A DNA stretch of 64,000 nt from positions 1 through 64,000 of the forward strand of contig ONDM01000010.1 of the NCBI GenBank assembly GCA_900316585.1, given 5' to 3'. Positions within the stretch are counted from its first letter, which is position 1. Every line of letters begins with the position of its first letter. Source of the DNA: an uncultured Prevotellaceae bacterium. Lineage in GTDB: Bacteria > Bacteroidota > Bacteroidia > Bacteroidales > Bacteroidaceae. Both the position numbers and the translations under genes were made by a program. Positions 1 to 8,227 of this stretch are shown piece after piece. The notes beneath the pieces were generated by a model. The model ran no database searches. It saw only the letters and a program-made list of their open reading frames with translations, and had not been told where the DNA came from.

Positions 1-1
1 G

Positions 2-190
2 TTCGACCTCTGCCGCTGGGGTATTGTAAAGGATGAGCTGACTAAGTATGCTGCATTCGAGAACAAGTACATTCCTAAGTACAACAACGGTTACAACAGC
101 GACTGGATCTGCTTGCCATTCCCTAACAACCAGGTTAACGCTGCTGACGGTCGTTTCGTTCAGAACGGTACTTGGGGTGGACATGATTGA
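2..190 (+). CDS. SusD/RagB-family lipoprotein, C-terminal end only
   Basis: The frame is open from the window edge to the TGA at 188-190 and gives the last 62 residues of a SusD-type glycan-binding outer-membrane lipoprotein (ends NGTWGGHD). SusD proteins cap a SusC TonB-dependent channel and hand over oligosaccharides. The call rests on the second copy at 9934-10123 on the minus strand, which differs at one base in 190 (C at 100, T in the other copy) and belongs to a recognisable SusD gene. The rest of this gene, and presumably its SusC, lies left of the window. A terminator follows at 211-247. Confidence 0.85.
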   Translation, partial: FDLCRWGIVKDELTKYAAFENKYIPKYNNGYNSDWICLPFPNNQVNAADGRFVQNGTWGGHD

Positions 191-210
191 TAATCCATCA
201 ATAACCTAAT

Positions 211-247
211 AAAAAGGGGTGACCAAACGGTCACTCCTTTTTTTTGA
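211..247 (+). terminator. Intrinsic terminator after susD
   Basis: GGGGTGACC (216-224) pairs with GGTCACTCC (229-237) around a 4-nt loop, followed by eight or more T residues. It closes the susD transcript that enters from the left. Confidence 0.85.
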
Positions 248-327
248 ATAAGTTCCTCTTTAAAGGAGAACAAAGGCTATTTCGGAAAAAATTCCCGTTT
301 AAATACCTATGTTCCTTAAATAAACGC

Positions 328-335
328 TATCTTTG
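328..335 (+). promoter_or_regulatory. Bacteroidetes -7 promoter element
   Basis: TATCTTTG matches the TAnnTTTG consensus 12 nt before the ATG at 347. No clear -33 TTTG is visible at the right distance, so this is a candidate only. Confidence 0.4.
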
Positions 336-346
336 TCCCAAATATC

Positions 347-2137
347 ATGACTATGAAACTCACTAAAGACAAAATCATTGCCTGTGGCGGAGTACTACTG
401 GTAGCGTTCATTTTAGCTATTGTACTCTTTCTTCAGCTACAGGGAACGCAGGAATTCTCGTTCTTCTACCGGGAGCAGATGCAGCTTTTCCTCTGGGACA
501 GTGAGAAAATCCAGGGCATGTTTTGTGCCGTAGGTGGAGGGGTGAAAGTTCTCTCCCAGATACTGGTGCAGTTCTTTGTAGTGCCTAAGATGGGAGCGCT
601 GATTACCACATTGCTGGTCCTGGTCAGTGCCCATTTCCTGTGGAACGGTGGAAAGAAACTCTGTAAAGGAACCCCTAGCTGGTGGATGGCTCCGCTGGCC
701 TTTGTTCCAGGTGTGCTTTACTGCGTGTACCTGCTAGACAACTATGCCCATTACGAAGGAATGGTGGCCCTCTGCCTCATGGCCTTCTTCTTCTGGCTAC
801 ACACCCTCACCGGAAAGATGAACCTCTATCTACGGGTAGGAATCACCTCCGTACTGGCACTTGCCCTGTTCTTTTTAGGTGGTTCTGCCGGTTTCTTGCT
901 GGCATTGGTCTGCCTGCTTTACGAAATACTCTCCATCGGTAAGAAAAGCGTACTTTTCCTGATACCTGTCGCACTGGTGATAGGGGCTGGCATCTATAGT
1001 GTGAACCAAGGTTGGGTGGTCAGTTACACACACGCCTTCTGGATGAAGGATTATGTGGAATACTATTTTGAACTCACCACACTCTATTCCCTATCCTGGG
1101 TCAGCGTGCTGGCACTCTTGCTACTCTTCTGGCTCATGGGAAAGGCTGCGCTGAAGAATCTTTGGCTTCAAGCCGGGCTTGCCCTCGTTTTGACTGCCTT
1201 GCTGCCTATCTGCTACAGTTCCCTGGCCGAAAAGCACCAAGATAAAGGCATGTACAGTCTGCAGCGCGTGATTCACTATGCCGATACAGAGCAGTGGGAT
1301 GAAATCATCAACCGGGGACATGAACTCACGAACAACTATATCACGCTGAACTACCTGAACCTGGCACTCAGCGAGAAAGGCCAACTGCTGGACAAAGTTT
1401 TCCTTTTCGACCAGAAGGGCGGCCAATCCCTCTTCATGGACTATCAGCAATATACCGATATAGGCGTTCTCCGTGCCCGTCAGTACTACCACATGGGTGT
1501 CATTGCTGCCAGCCAGATGAATGCCGTGAGCTCCCTGATGAGCATCACCGAAGGAAACCCGTCCATGACACAGCTTTCTGTCAAGAACTACATCATTACC
1601 GGACGCTATAACATTGCCGATAAATACCTGCGGAACCTGGAGAAGACCTGGTACTATAAGGACTGGGCCAAAAAGATGCGTCAGTTCATGAACGACAAGG
1701 CGGTGATGGCTGACCCTGAACTCAGCCAAAAACGGAAAGACCTGCCGCTGAACAATGACTTCTTTGCCATCTATGCCGGTATGCTGAGCGATACGCAGAC
1801 CGTGTTCGAGGCAAACCCTGAGGAACAGAATGCAGTGAACTATGCCACCGCCTACCTGCTGCTGGAAAAGAAATTCGAATATATCGTACCTTATGTGGAA
1901 TACAACTATGGCAAGCCTTGGATGAAGGAACTGCCACTGCGCCTTCAAGAGGCCATGGTCACTGCCTTTGAGCAGGATATGGATGCCTGCCGGGCACACG
2001 GGGTATCGGAAGAGGTCATCGCGAAGTTTGCCCAATTCCGGCAAGATGCCCTCACCCTGCGCCATAGCGGAGGCTCCACCTCGCGGCTGGCCCCTAAGTA
2101 TGGTGACACCTTCTGGTACTATATGCTAAAGAAATAA
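347..2137 (+). CDS. DUF6057-type multi-pass membrane protein
   Basis: A 596-residue protein. The N-terminal half (to about residue 290) holds roughly eight hydrophobic segments, beginning with one at residues 8-30. The C-terminal half is soluble and reads like an alpha-helical, TPR-like region (for example ADKYLRNLEKTW). The sequence resembles the Bacteroidetes family DUF6057, whose biochemical role is unknown. It is followed after 10 nt by the PD40 lipoprotein gene and then the SGNH esterase, so the three are probably one operon. The start could also be Met3 (353). It stands between two SusC/SusD loci, which suggests cell-envelope or glycan-related work, but that is inference. Confidence 0.6.
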   Translation: MTMKLTKDKIIACGGVLLVAFILAIVLFLQLQGTQEFSFFYREQMQLFLWDSEKIQGMFCAVGGGVKVLSQILVQFFVVPKMGALITTLLVLVSAHFLWNGGKKLCKGTPSWWMAPLAFVPGVLYCVYLLDNYAHYEGMVALCLMAFFFWLHTLTGKMNLYLRVGITSVLALALFFLGGSAGFLLALVCLLYEILSIGKKSVLFLIPVALVIGAGIYSVNQGWVVSYTHAFWMKDYVEYYFELTTLYSLSWVSVLALLLLFWLMGKAALKNLWLQAGLALVLTALLPICYSSLAEKHQDKGMYSLQRVIHYADTEQWDEIINRGHELTNNYITLNYLNLALSEKGQLLDKVFLFDQKGGQSLFMDYQQYTDIGVLRARQYYHMGVIAASQMNAVSSLMSITEGNPSMTQLSVKNYIITGRYNIADKYLRNLEKTWYYKDWAKKMRQFMNDKAVMADPELSQKRKDLPLNNDFFAIYAGMLSDTQTVFEANPEEQNAVNYATAYLLLEKKFEYIVPYVEYNYGKPWMKELPLRLQEAMVTAFEQDMDACRAHGVSEEVIAKFAQFRQDALTLRHSGGSTSRLAPKYGDTFWYYMLKK

Positions 2138-2147
2138 CCCTATCTCC

Positions 2148-3617
2148 ATGAAAAAGAATATCTCTCACATCATAGCGACAGCACTTCTTCTGCTCACTGC
2201 TTGCTCTGAAGCCGATATCAAAATCGCACAGCAGACTGACCAGGAAGTGGACATCGCACCCGATTACAAGGAAGTTACTATCCCTCAGAACATTGCACCG
2301 CTGAATTTCCAGACGGAACTGGAGAATGCAGGACTGGTCATCTCCGATGGCAGTACTACCATCTGTGTCAAAGCGAAAGACAAGGTCTTCCACATCCCCA
2401 TGAAGAAGTGGAAGCAGCTGCTGAAAGCCAATGCCGGAAAAGACATCACGTTTACTGTCTGCCAGCAGAAGAACGGACAGTGGGAAGGCTTCAAGCCCTT
2501 CCAGATGCACGTGGCCGAGGAAGAGGCTGACCCTTACATCGCCTACCGACTGCTCATCAGCTGCTACGGACAGTGGAACCAGATGGGTATCTACCAGCGT
2601 GACATCTCCACCTACAAGCAAACGCCTATCATGGAGAACCGGCTCACCGACCACAACTGCATGAACTGTCATACCTTCAACCAGCATGACCCAAATTCCA
2701 TGCTCCTGCACATGCGTGCCGTCAATGCCGGAACCCTGCTCATTCACGATGGAATGATGGAGAAACTGAACACCAAGACGGACAGTACCATAAGTGCCCT
2801 GGTGTACCCTTATTGGCACCCTACCGGAAAATATATCGCAGCCAGCACCAATATCACGTTGCAGAACTGGTTCTATAACCACCCCAACACGATTGAGGTG
2901 TTCGACACGAATTCCGATGTGGTGGTCTATGATGTGGAGAAGCATGAGATTTTCGCTAACCTGGCACTGAAGAACGATTCCGTGTTTGAGAGTTTCCCTA
3001 CCTTCTCGCCCGATGGAAAGAGCCTTTTCTACCTTTCCACCCCGATGCGGAAGATGCCTGAAGGTTTCAAAGACTGGAAGTTCAGCCTCTGCCGGATGGA
3101 TTTCAACCCGGAAACCCGTCAGCTGGGGGAAAAGGTGGATACCATCTTCAATGCCCGCACCACCGGAAAGAGTGTCTCCTTCCCTCGAATCTCTCCCGAC
3201 GGCAAGCTCATGGTCATCGGCATCCAAGAGTTCGGAAACTTCTCTGCCTGGCACAAGGACTGCGACCTGTATGCCTACCGGCTCTCCGACGGGGAACTCT
3301 ATCCGCTCACTGCAGCCAACAGCCAGGAATCGGAAAGCTACCACTCCTGGAGCAGCAACAGCCGATGGATGATCTTCTCCAGCCGACGTGGCGACGGACT
3401 TACCACTCGTCTGTACATGACCTACATCGATAAGGACGGACAACCCCGAAAGGCCTTCCTGCTTCCACAGGAGAACCCGGTGGAATACTATAAGAATATG
3501 ATGGAAGCTTACAATCTTCCTGAATTCATCAAGGGAAAAGTCACTGCCAATCCGCATGCCATAGCTACCCTGATGAAGAACAATCCGGGTACGGACGTGA
3601 AATACGTGAATCCTTAA
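2148..3617 (+). CDS. PD40/TolB-like propeller lipoprotein with a CxxCH motif
   Basis: 489 residues with a lipoprotein signal (hydrophobic stretch ending LLTACS, lipid-anchored Cys19). A CMNCH motif at residues 171-175 fits covalent c-type heme attachment. From about residue 220 there are repeated PD40/TolB-like blades, recognisable by FSPDGK and ISPDGK. The nearest familiar proteins are Bacteroidetes TolB-like periplasmic proteins. A redox or sensing role is possible, but no catalytic centre can be named. Spacing is 10 nt from each neighbour, so it is probably co-transcribed with the DUF6057 gene and the esterase. The CxxCH could be structural rather than heme-binding. Confidence 0.65.
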   Translation: MKKNISHIIATALLLLTACSEADIKIAQQTDQEVDIAPDYKEVTIPQNIAPLNFQTELENAGLVISDGSTTICVKAKDKVFHIPMKKWKQLLKANAGKDITFTVCQQKNGQWEGFKPFQMHVAEEEADPYIAYRLLISCYGQWNQMGIYQRDISTYKQTPIMENRLTDHNCMNCHTFNQHDPNSMLLHMRAVNAGTLLIHDGMMEKLNTKTDSTISALVYPYWHPTGKYIAASTNITLQNWFYNHPNTIEVFDTNSDVVVYDVEKHEIFANLALKNDSVFESFPTFSPDGKSLFYLSTPMRKMPEGFKDWKFSLCRMDFNPETRQLGEKVDTIFNARTTGKSVSFPRISPDGKLMVIGIQEFGNFSAWHKDCDLYAYRLSDGELYPLTAANSQESESYHSWSSNSRWMIFSSRRGDGLTTRLYMTYIDKDGQPRKAFLLPQENPVEYYKNMMEAYNLPEFIKGKVTANPHAIATLMKNNPGTDVKYVNP

Positions 3618-3627
3618 CATACCTAGC

Positions 3628-4716
3628 ATGAAAAAGATACTTGCAGCCCTGGCTCTCTGCTGCAGCCTCGCCGCTACGGCTCAAACCCTTCCTTTGAAGA
3701 ATTGGGTGAAGCCTTCAGACAAGCATATTCAGTACGTGGGAAGAATCAGTTTCCAAAATCCGGATTCTCCAGTCTTCACGTTTCCGGGTGTGCAGATAAA
3801 CACGGGTTTCACTGGAACCAGCATCAAGATGGTGGCCAAGCCCATGAGCGGCTACTTCATGGCGCAGGTAGATGGCTGCGAACCTTTCAAGGTGGGCTTC
3901 AATGCTCCGAAGGATTCAGTGGTTACCCTGGCAGTAGCCCTCCCACAAGGTGAGCATCAACTCAAGCTGATGTATGTGATAGAGGGCTATGAACTGCGTC
4001 CGGAATTCCGAGGCTTCGTATTGGACGAGGGCGCACACCTCACCGATGCTCCGGCTCTCCCGCAGCGGAAAATCGAGTTCGTGGGGAACTCCATTACCTG
4101 TGGCTATGGCGTGGAAGTGAGCGACCCTAACTTTCCTTTCGAATATGAGACGGAGAACCATTACTATACCTATGCGGCACGCACGGCCCAAAGCCTGAAT
4201 GCCCAGTATGTGGCAGTGGCCCGAAGCGGAATTGGGGTGTACCGCAACTACGGTGGAAAGAAGGAAGGCGATGCGAACAACATGAACGACTGCTACGGTC
4301 AGACGCTGCTCTATGATACCACCTGCCCTTGGGATTTCTCCCGCTTCACTCCCGATGTGGTCTGCGTGAACCTGGGAACCAACGATACCAGCACCAAGCC
4401 CTATGACACTAAGCTGCTCTACCAAGGTTTTGAGAAACTCTACCATCAGATACGTGGTCATTACCCTGGTGTCAAGCTGGTCTTCCTCACCGGCTCCCTA
4501 CTCAATGGCGATGGCCTGAAGGATGTGAAGAACGCCTTGGACAAGCTGGTAAAAGAAACCCAGAAAGCCGGTGAAAAGGAGATTTACCGCTTCGACTTCA
4601 CCCCAGCCGACGGTAGCCTGCTCTACGGAGCTAGCTGGCATCCTAGCATCTGGCAGCAGGAAATGATGGCCGGTGAACTCACCGCATACCTCCGTTCTCT
4701 GATGAAATGGTATTAA
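3628..4716 (+). CDS. SGNH/GDSL esterase, CE2-like
   Basis: 362 residues with a signal peptide (cleavage probably after ATAQ, residue 19). A beta-rich N-terminal domain (about 30-135) precedes an SGNH hydrolase domain. Block I is GNSITCGYG with nucleophile Ser155, block III is NLGTND, and the C-terminal acid/base motif is WHPS. A jelly-roll followed by SGNH is the architecture of carbohydrate esterase family 2, which removes acetyl groups from xylan or mannan and similar glycans. An exported esterase beside SusD fits polysaccharide use. It is the last gene of a three-gene group. Confidence 0.78.
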   Translation: MKKILAALALCCSLAATAQTLPLKNWVKPSDKHIQYVGRISFQNPDSPVFTFPGVQINTGFTGTSIKMVAKPMSGYFMAQVDGCEPFKVGFNAPKDSVVTLAVALPQGEHQLKLMYVIEGYELRPEFRGFVLDEGAHLTDAPALPQRKIEFVGNSITCGYGVEVSDPNFPFEYETENHYYTYAARTAQSLNAQYVAVARSGIGVYRNYGGKKEGDANNMNDCYGQTLLYDTTCPWDFSRFTPDVVCVNLGTNDTSTKPYDTKLLYQGFEKLYHQIRGHYPGVKLVFLTGSLLNGDGLKDVKNALDKLVKETQKAGEKEIYRFDFTPADGSLLYGASWHPSIWQQEMMAGELTAYLRSLMKWY

Positions 4717-4730
4717 TGCATACATTTTTA

Positions 4731-4754
4731 TCGTAACATTCGTGTTACGTTACG
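4731..4754. repeat. CGTAAC-type palindrome, left end of accessory island
   Basis: CGTAACA (4732-4738) and TGTTACG (4743-4749) form a perfect 7-bp inverted repeat around TTCG, followed by another TTACG. The same 24 nt recur at 47438-47461, and a longer version occurs at 9836-9862. It lies 15 nt past the esterase stop and beyond the 3' end of the island genes. Confidence 0.75.
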
Positions 4755-4846
4755 CTCCCGAAATTTCTCTCCTTCTGGAGAAAAAAATCTGCCTAGAAGG
4801 GGAGCAGAAAAAAGCTAAAAAGAGCGTAACATTAACCTCAAAAAAC

Positions 4847-4881
4847 AACCGTTATTGCACGGTAAAATCGGCAATAACGGT
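4847..4881 (-). terminator. Intrinsic terminator of the island operon
   Basis: ACCGTTATTGC (4848-4858) pairs with GCAATAACGGT (4871-4881). On the minus strand the stem is followed by a T-rich tract. It lies 19 nt past the stop of the VirE-N/DUF3987 gene. Confidence 0.75.
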
Positions 4882-4899
4882 CATTATTTTGCTGAAAAC

Positions 4900-7242
4900 T
4901 CAGGCTATTTCCTCATATTTTGAGGGGTGATAGAGCATTTCTTCCTGCTTTTTCAGCTTTTCACATAGCTGGATGCCCAGTTCCGTTTTCTGGAACATAT
5001 CCCTGAAACCAGCAACCTTTACTACATATCCATTCCCTAACCATCGACTGGCTATCTGCCTGTACCCTGTACCAGCCATACCTATTCTTTTGTGCTCTTC
5101 TTGTATATCTTTATAAGAGAACGTCTCTGGGAGAAGTTTAAATAGAGACTGGTTGGTAGTTATGTTCACGGTTTCACTTAAGATAGCATCATTGGCAGCA
5201 GCAGATTTATTCATTTCCTTTCCGAAGAATTTCATCTGGTAGTAAAAGACATACTCTGCCACCCAAACGGCATACTGAATAGCAACCTTCGTTTCTTTAT
5301 GACCTTCTAAGATATAAGCGATGGCTCCGGCACAGATACCTATTTCCCTGGTACGGCGGCGGAAGAGATCTATAGCTTTATTCTCATTGGTACTAAAATT
5401 GAAACTCAATCTTTTACTTTCGCACCACTCATCTAGTGCCTTGATGATTCTAGGTATCTGATAAGGCTTCTCCGGTGTCACCTGGTTCATGAGATAGTGA
5501 ATCAGCTTATCCAGTGCTTTCTGGTTTTTCTCAGAACGAGTTTTATCTTCCTGATATTTGATTCCAAATTCATTGTCGGGGAAACCTGCGAAGAGGATTC
5601 GGCTCACCGTACCATCTTCCGTGTTGTTGAAGAGTTTTTTCGCTGATTCCGGTGTTCCACTCATCAATACGTTCAAGTAAAGATTCTTATATACCGAAAC
5701 TGAATTTGCACTCTGTCGGCCTTGGCCTGCCTTGTCATGGTCGTATGCTAGGCGCCAGATGCTCTTGTTCTTAGCCCATCCATTGAGTACATTGAGCGCA
5801 TCTATTTCATTGGCGCACACGTAGAGAGGATGGTCTATGGCATTGTAAAGCATTTCGAAGAAGGAAGCCTGTGTACTGTCGGGTGGCACAATGGTCTTGT
5901 CCACGTGCGGATTCCTTTTCTTGTCCTTGTTGGCTCCGGTAGCGTTAAACTCATCCTTCCAGTCCTGCAGTTTCTGGTTGGCTTCATCGTCCATTTTCTG
6001 CACTTCACGCATCAGACGGTCCGACATCTTTCCCATAGAACTTTTACCAGAAGCCTGTCCAGCTATCAAGCAGATGAGGAAAGTTACCATATCTCCCCTA
6101 TAGTCTGGGTCTTCGGTAGGTTTGAGGGCAAAGCGTGCCTTGTAAGCCAGCTGTGCCAGTGGGCCTAGTACACAGATAGCCAGGGCTGCACGGTGACTAC
6201 GAGTGTAAGGGCGCAGGATTTCCTTCATTCCATTGGGCAGTTTGGCGGGCAAGGCTGGAGGAGCGCTGAGCTTTCCATTTTCCTTATCCGGGTCCAGTAC
6301 ATCCAGCACCTGTCTCAGTTCTCCGGGTAGCAGAGTGCCGGGCTTCAGCTCCTGGCACACATGAGTCACCGTACTTCTCACTTCCTGTTCCGTGAGGTTC
6401 CATCTAGGCACCAGACTCAGCACATGGTTCACATCCACGCAGATGTGGCGCAGGTAGCAAGCCAGGCGGTACACATTATTGTTCCGGTTCCCTTTGGCTC
6501 CCGGCTTGTTCAGCTTCTGCATGATGTGCTGTACGATGTCATCGTAGTAGATATCGCCCAGCATGGTTCTGTTTTCGCTGATTTTAGAGCGAATGGCGGG
6601 TAGGATGGGTAATTCTTCCACCTGAGCGGTTTCAGTGCCTTCCAGGGCCTTAGAAAGGCTTTCCTCGCTCATCTCCACGGTTCCATCGAAGAGTTCATCG
6701 GCATTCATGTAGAGCAGGTCTTTCCGGCTGGTGAGGAAGGAAGCGCGAGCCAGGTCCTTCGTGCTGCTGTCGAATGCCTCCTGAGGCAATCCCTGGCAGA
6801 CCAGGCGGAAGAGTTGGCGCTGTTCTTCCTCCAAGGAGGGCAGACCGGTTCTCTTTGCCACCACACGGAAGCCGTAGCCAGAGGCGGTGATGTAAACCAT
6901 GAGCACGTCTTTCAGTTCGGTGCCCAATCGGGGCTGGATTTGCTCCTGGAAGAACTTTCTAGGTTCCAGGTGCATGTTTCCATCGTGATCATCCACGTCG
7001 ATGCTCACCAGTTCGGAAGGCCGAGCGCTCTCATTGTGTCGGTGTCCATCGGTAAAGTGGGCGTGGAAGCATACGGCAGGTAAGAGCTGCTTTGCTTCAG
7101 AATCTCCAAGGCGTACCTTGTCGCATAGTATTTGCACCTTCTCGCTGTCAAGCTGTGACTCCAGCCATTCCCGGGTGCAAGGGAAGGCGTTTGGGCTCTT
7201 CACGGAGTCACAAGCATCAAATTTAATTTTAAATGTTTGCAT
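4900..7242 (-). CDS. VirE-N (BT4734-like) / DUF3987 primase-helicase-like protein
   Basis: 780 residues. The N-terminal part (about 1-200) resembles the BT4734/VirE N-terminal domain, with VSIDVDDHD and the GYGFRVVAKR motif, as in archaeo-eukaryotic primase-like proteins of mobile elements. The region from about 330 to 660 resembles DUF3987, with a P-loop-like GQASGKSS near residue 398. Such proteins are widespread in Bacteroidetes accessory DNA and are presumed to act in replication of mobile elements; function is unproven. It is the last gene of a minus-strand group of three, 229 nt from its upstream neighbour, with its own promoter-like site near 7293-7300 and a terminator at 4847-4881. 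Confidence 0.8.
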   Translation of the reverse strand: MQTFKIKFDACDSVKSPNAFPCTREWLESQLDSEKVQILCDKVRLGDSEAKQLLPAVCFHAHFTDGHRHNESARPSELVSIDVDDHDGNMHLEPRKFFQEQIQPRLGTELKDVLMVYITASGYGFRVVAKRTGLPSLEEEQRQLFRLVCQGLPQEAFDSSTKDLARASFLTSRKDLLYMNADELFDGTVEMSEESLSKALEGTETAQVEELPILPAIRSKISENRTMLGDIYYDDIVQHIMQKLNKPGAKGNRNNNVYRLACYLRHICVDVNHVLSLVPRWNLTEQEVRSTVTHVCQELKPGTLLPGELRQVLDVLDPDKENGKLSAPPALPAKLPNGMKEILRPYTRSHRAALAICVLGPLAQLAYKARFALKPTEDPDYRGDMVTFLICLIAGQASGKSSMGKMSDRLMREVQKMDDEANQKLQDWKDEFNATGANKDKKRNPHVDKTIVPPDSTQASFFEMLYNAIDHPLYVCANEIDALNVLNGWAKNKSIWRLAYDHDKAGQGRQSANSVSVYKNLYLNVLMSGTPESAKKLFNNTEDGTVSRILFAGFPDNEFGIKYQEDKTRSEKNQKALDKLIHYLMNQVTPEKPYQIPRIIKALDEWCESKRLSFNFSTNENKAIDLFRRRTREIGICAGAIAYILEGHKETKVAIQYAVWVAEYVFYYQMKFFGKEMNKSAAANDAILSETVNITTNQSLFKLLPETFSYKDIQEEHKRIGMAGTGYRQIASRWLGNGYVVKVAGFRDMFQKTELGIQLCEKLKKQEEMLYHPSKYEEIA

Positions 7243-7273
7243 AATTTATTAATTTAATTGTTTAATATTACTC

Positions 7274-7300
7274 TCAATCGCGATTGATAATGCGAAGGTA
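7274..7300 (-). promoter_or_regulatory. -7-like box with overlapping 14-bp palindrome
   Basis: TCAATCGCGATTGA (7274-7287) is a perfect palindrome. On the minus strand TACCTTCG (complement of 7293-7300) is one base off TAnnTTTG and would start transcription about on the palindrome. The arrangement fits a repressor operator for the VirE-N/DUF3987 gene; this is inference. Confidence 0.4.
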
Positions 7301-7406
7301 CGACATAAATGGGGGGTACGACGAAGATTATTCATCCATGCCAAAACGCTGATTTTGTGATTAGGATGAATAGGAAATAGAAAAAAGGTGAGAGTCAGTA
7401 AAATAA

Positions 7407-7442
7407 AAAAAAGTGACTTTTTTTAGAAAAAATCACTTTTTT
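7407..7442 (-). terminator. A/T-flanked hairpin between island genes
   Basis: AAAAAAGTGA pairs with TCACTTTTTT across a short A/T loop. A third TCACTTTTT lies at about 7470-7479, at the 3' end of the upstream gene. It probably ends or attenuates transcription between the 251-residue protein gene and the DUF3987 gene. Confidence 0.5.
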
Positions 7443-7471
7443 GATGAGAAAATATTTTTGGGGGTGAAAAA

Positions 7472-8227
7472 TCACTTTTTCGATGTCTTTGCAGGAGGAA
7501 AAATGCCCACAGCCCTTCCATCTTCCAGGACGCGCTCTCTAATTTCTGTCCACGAGCTTAATTTTTCCTTGTTCTTTCCAGCTAGCACTCTTTCATTATA
7601 GAATTTACGCGCGGTGGACTTGTCATAGTCTTCTATCCAGCCCCGGAGTTTTTTCTTCACTTCCAGTTTCTTCCGCACGGCGTCGTAAGTTACTATGACG
7701 GGGCAGTCCTCCCCAAGCTGGCTCCTTATCTTATCAAAGAGGTTGAAGAATGCTTTTAAATTGAACCTCTCGTCATTCTTCAAGTTATTTATGCAGGCAA
7801 TGTAAAGGCAACCCAGAAAATCAGAGGGTGCTTCGGGCGAACCATTAGCATACAAGTGTTTCTTATCACCGGCTCTGGAGCATTGGGCATATAGTTGTGT
7901 AAAGAGCTGCTCCATCCGTTCTGGCTCTTCCTGCTCGGAGAAATAAGGTTTTGCAGTAGGTTTGTAGCGTTCTTTCTTCTGTTCCACCGGAGCTTCGGGC
8001 TGAGGGGGTTCTTCTGATGGCTTCTGCTGGTTTTCCTGAGTGGAGAACCGGTTTAGCGGACTGGCTCCCTTCCATGCGTCTATCAGCAGCTGATGGAGTG
8101 ATTCCTGGAAATCCTGACCCATTTTATGGTAGTCTGATTCTGGTGGAATCAGGCCAAATTGAGTGGATAGGTGAGACAGTTGGTCTAAGAGCCCATCCCA
8201 ATATGTCTTGGAACTGAACTCACTCAT
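7472..8227 (-). CDS. Island protein of unknown function
   Basis: 251 residues, not recognised. The N-terminal part (1-70) is helical. Residues about 64-90 are a Pro/Glu/Gln-rich linker. The C-terminal part (95-251) is charged and helical, with conserved-looking segments such as DFLGCLYIACINNLKND and a Lys-rich end. There is no signal peptide, membrane segment or enzymatic motif. Its start overlaps the end of the upstream HsdR-like gene by 8 nt, so the two are translationally coupled and probably work together. A DNA-binding or accessory role beside the primase-like protein is possible but unproven. Confidence 0.6.
   Translation of the reverse strand: MSEFSSKTYWDGLLDQLSHLSTQFGLIPPESDYHKMGQDFQESLHQLLIDAWKGASPLNRFSTQENQQKPSEEPPQPEAPVEQKKERYKPTAKPYFSEQEEPERMEQLFTQLYAQCSRAGDKKHLYANGSPEAPSDFLGCLYIACINNLKNDERFNLKAFFNLFDKIRSQLGEDCPVIVTYDAVRKKLEVKKKLRGWIEDYDKSTARKFYNERVLAGKNKEKLSSWTEIRERVLEDGRAVGIFPPAKTSKK

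Noticed and set aside
2094..3629. A 511-codon open frame on the minus strand
   Set aside because: It is antisense to the PD40 lipoprotein gene throughout, has no recognisable domain, and exists because the coding strand is poor in codons that give antisense stops. The same applies to 1121-2065 (-), 11663-12571 (+), 14267-14980 (+) and 22413-23162 (+).
4742..4930. A 62-codon frame over the island left end
   Set aside because: It runs through the hairpin motif, the terminator and into the DUF3987 gene end on the other strand; base composition is not coding-like.
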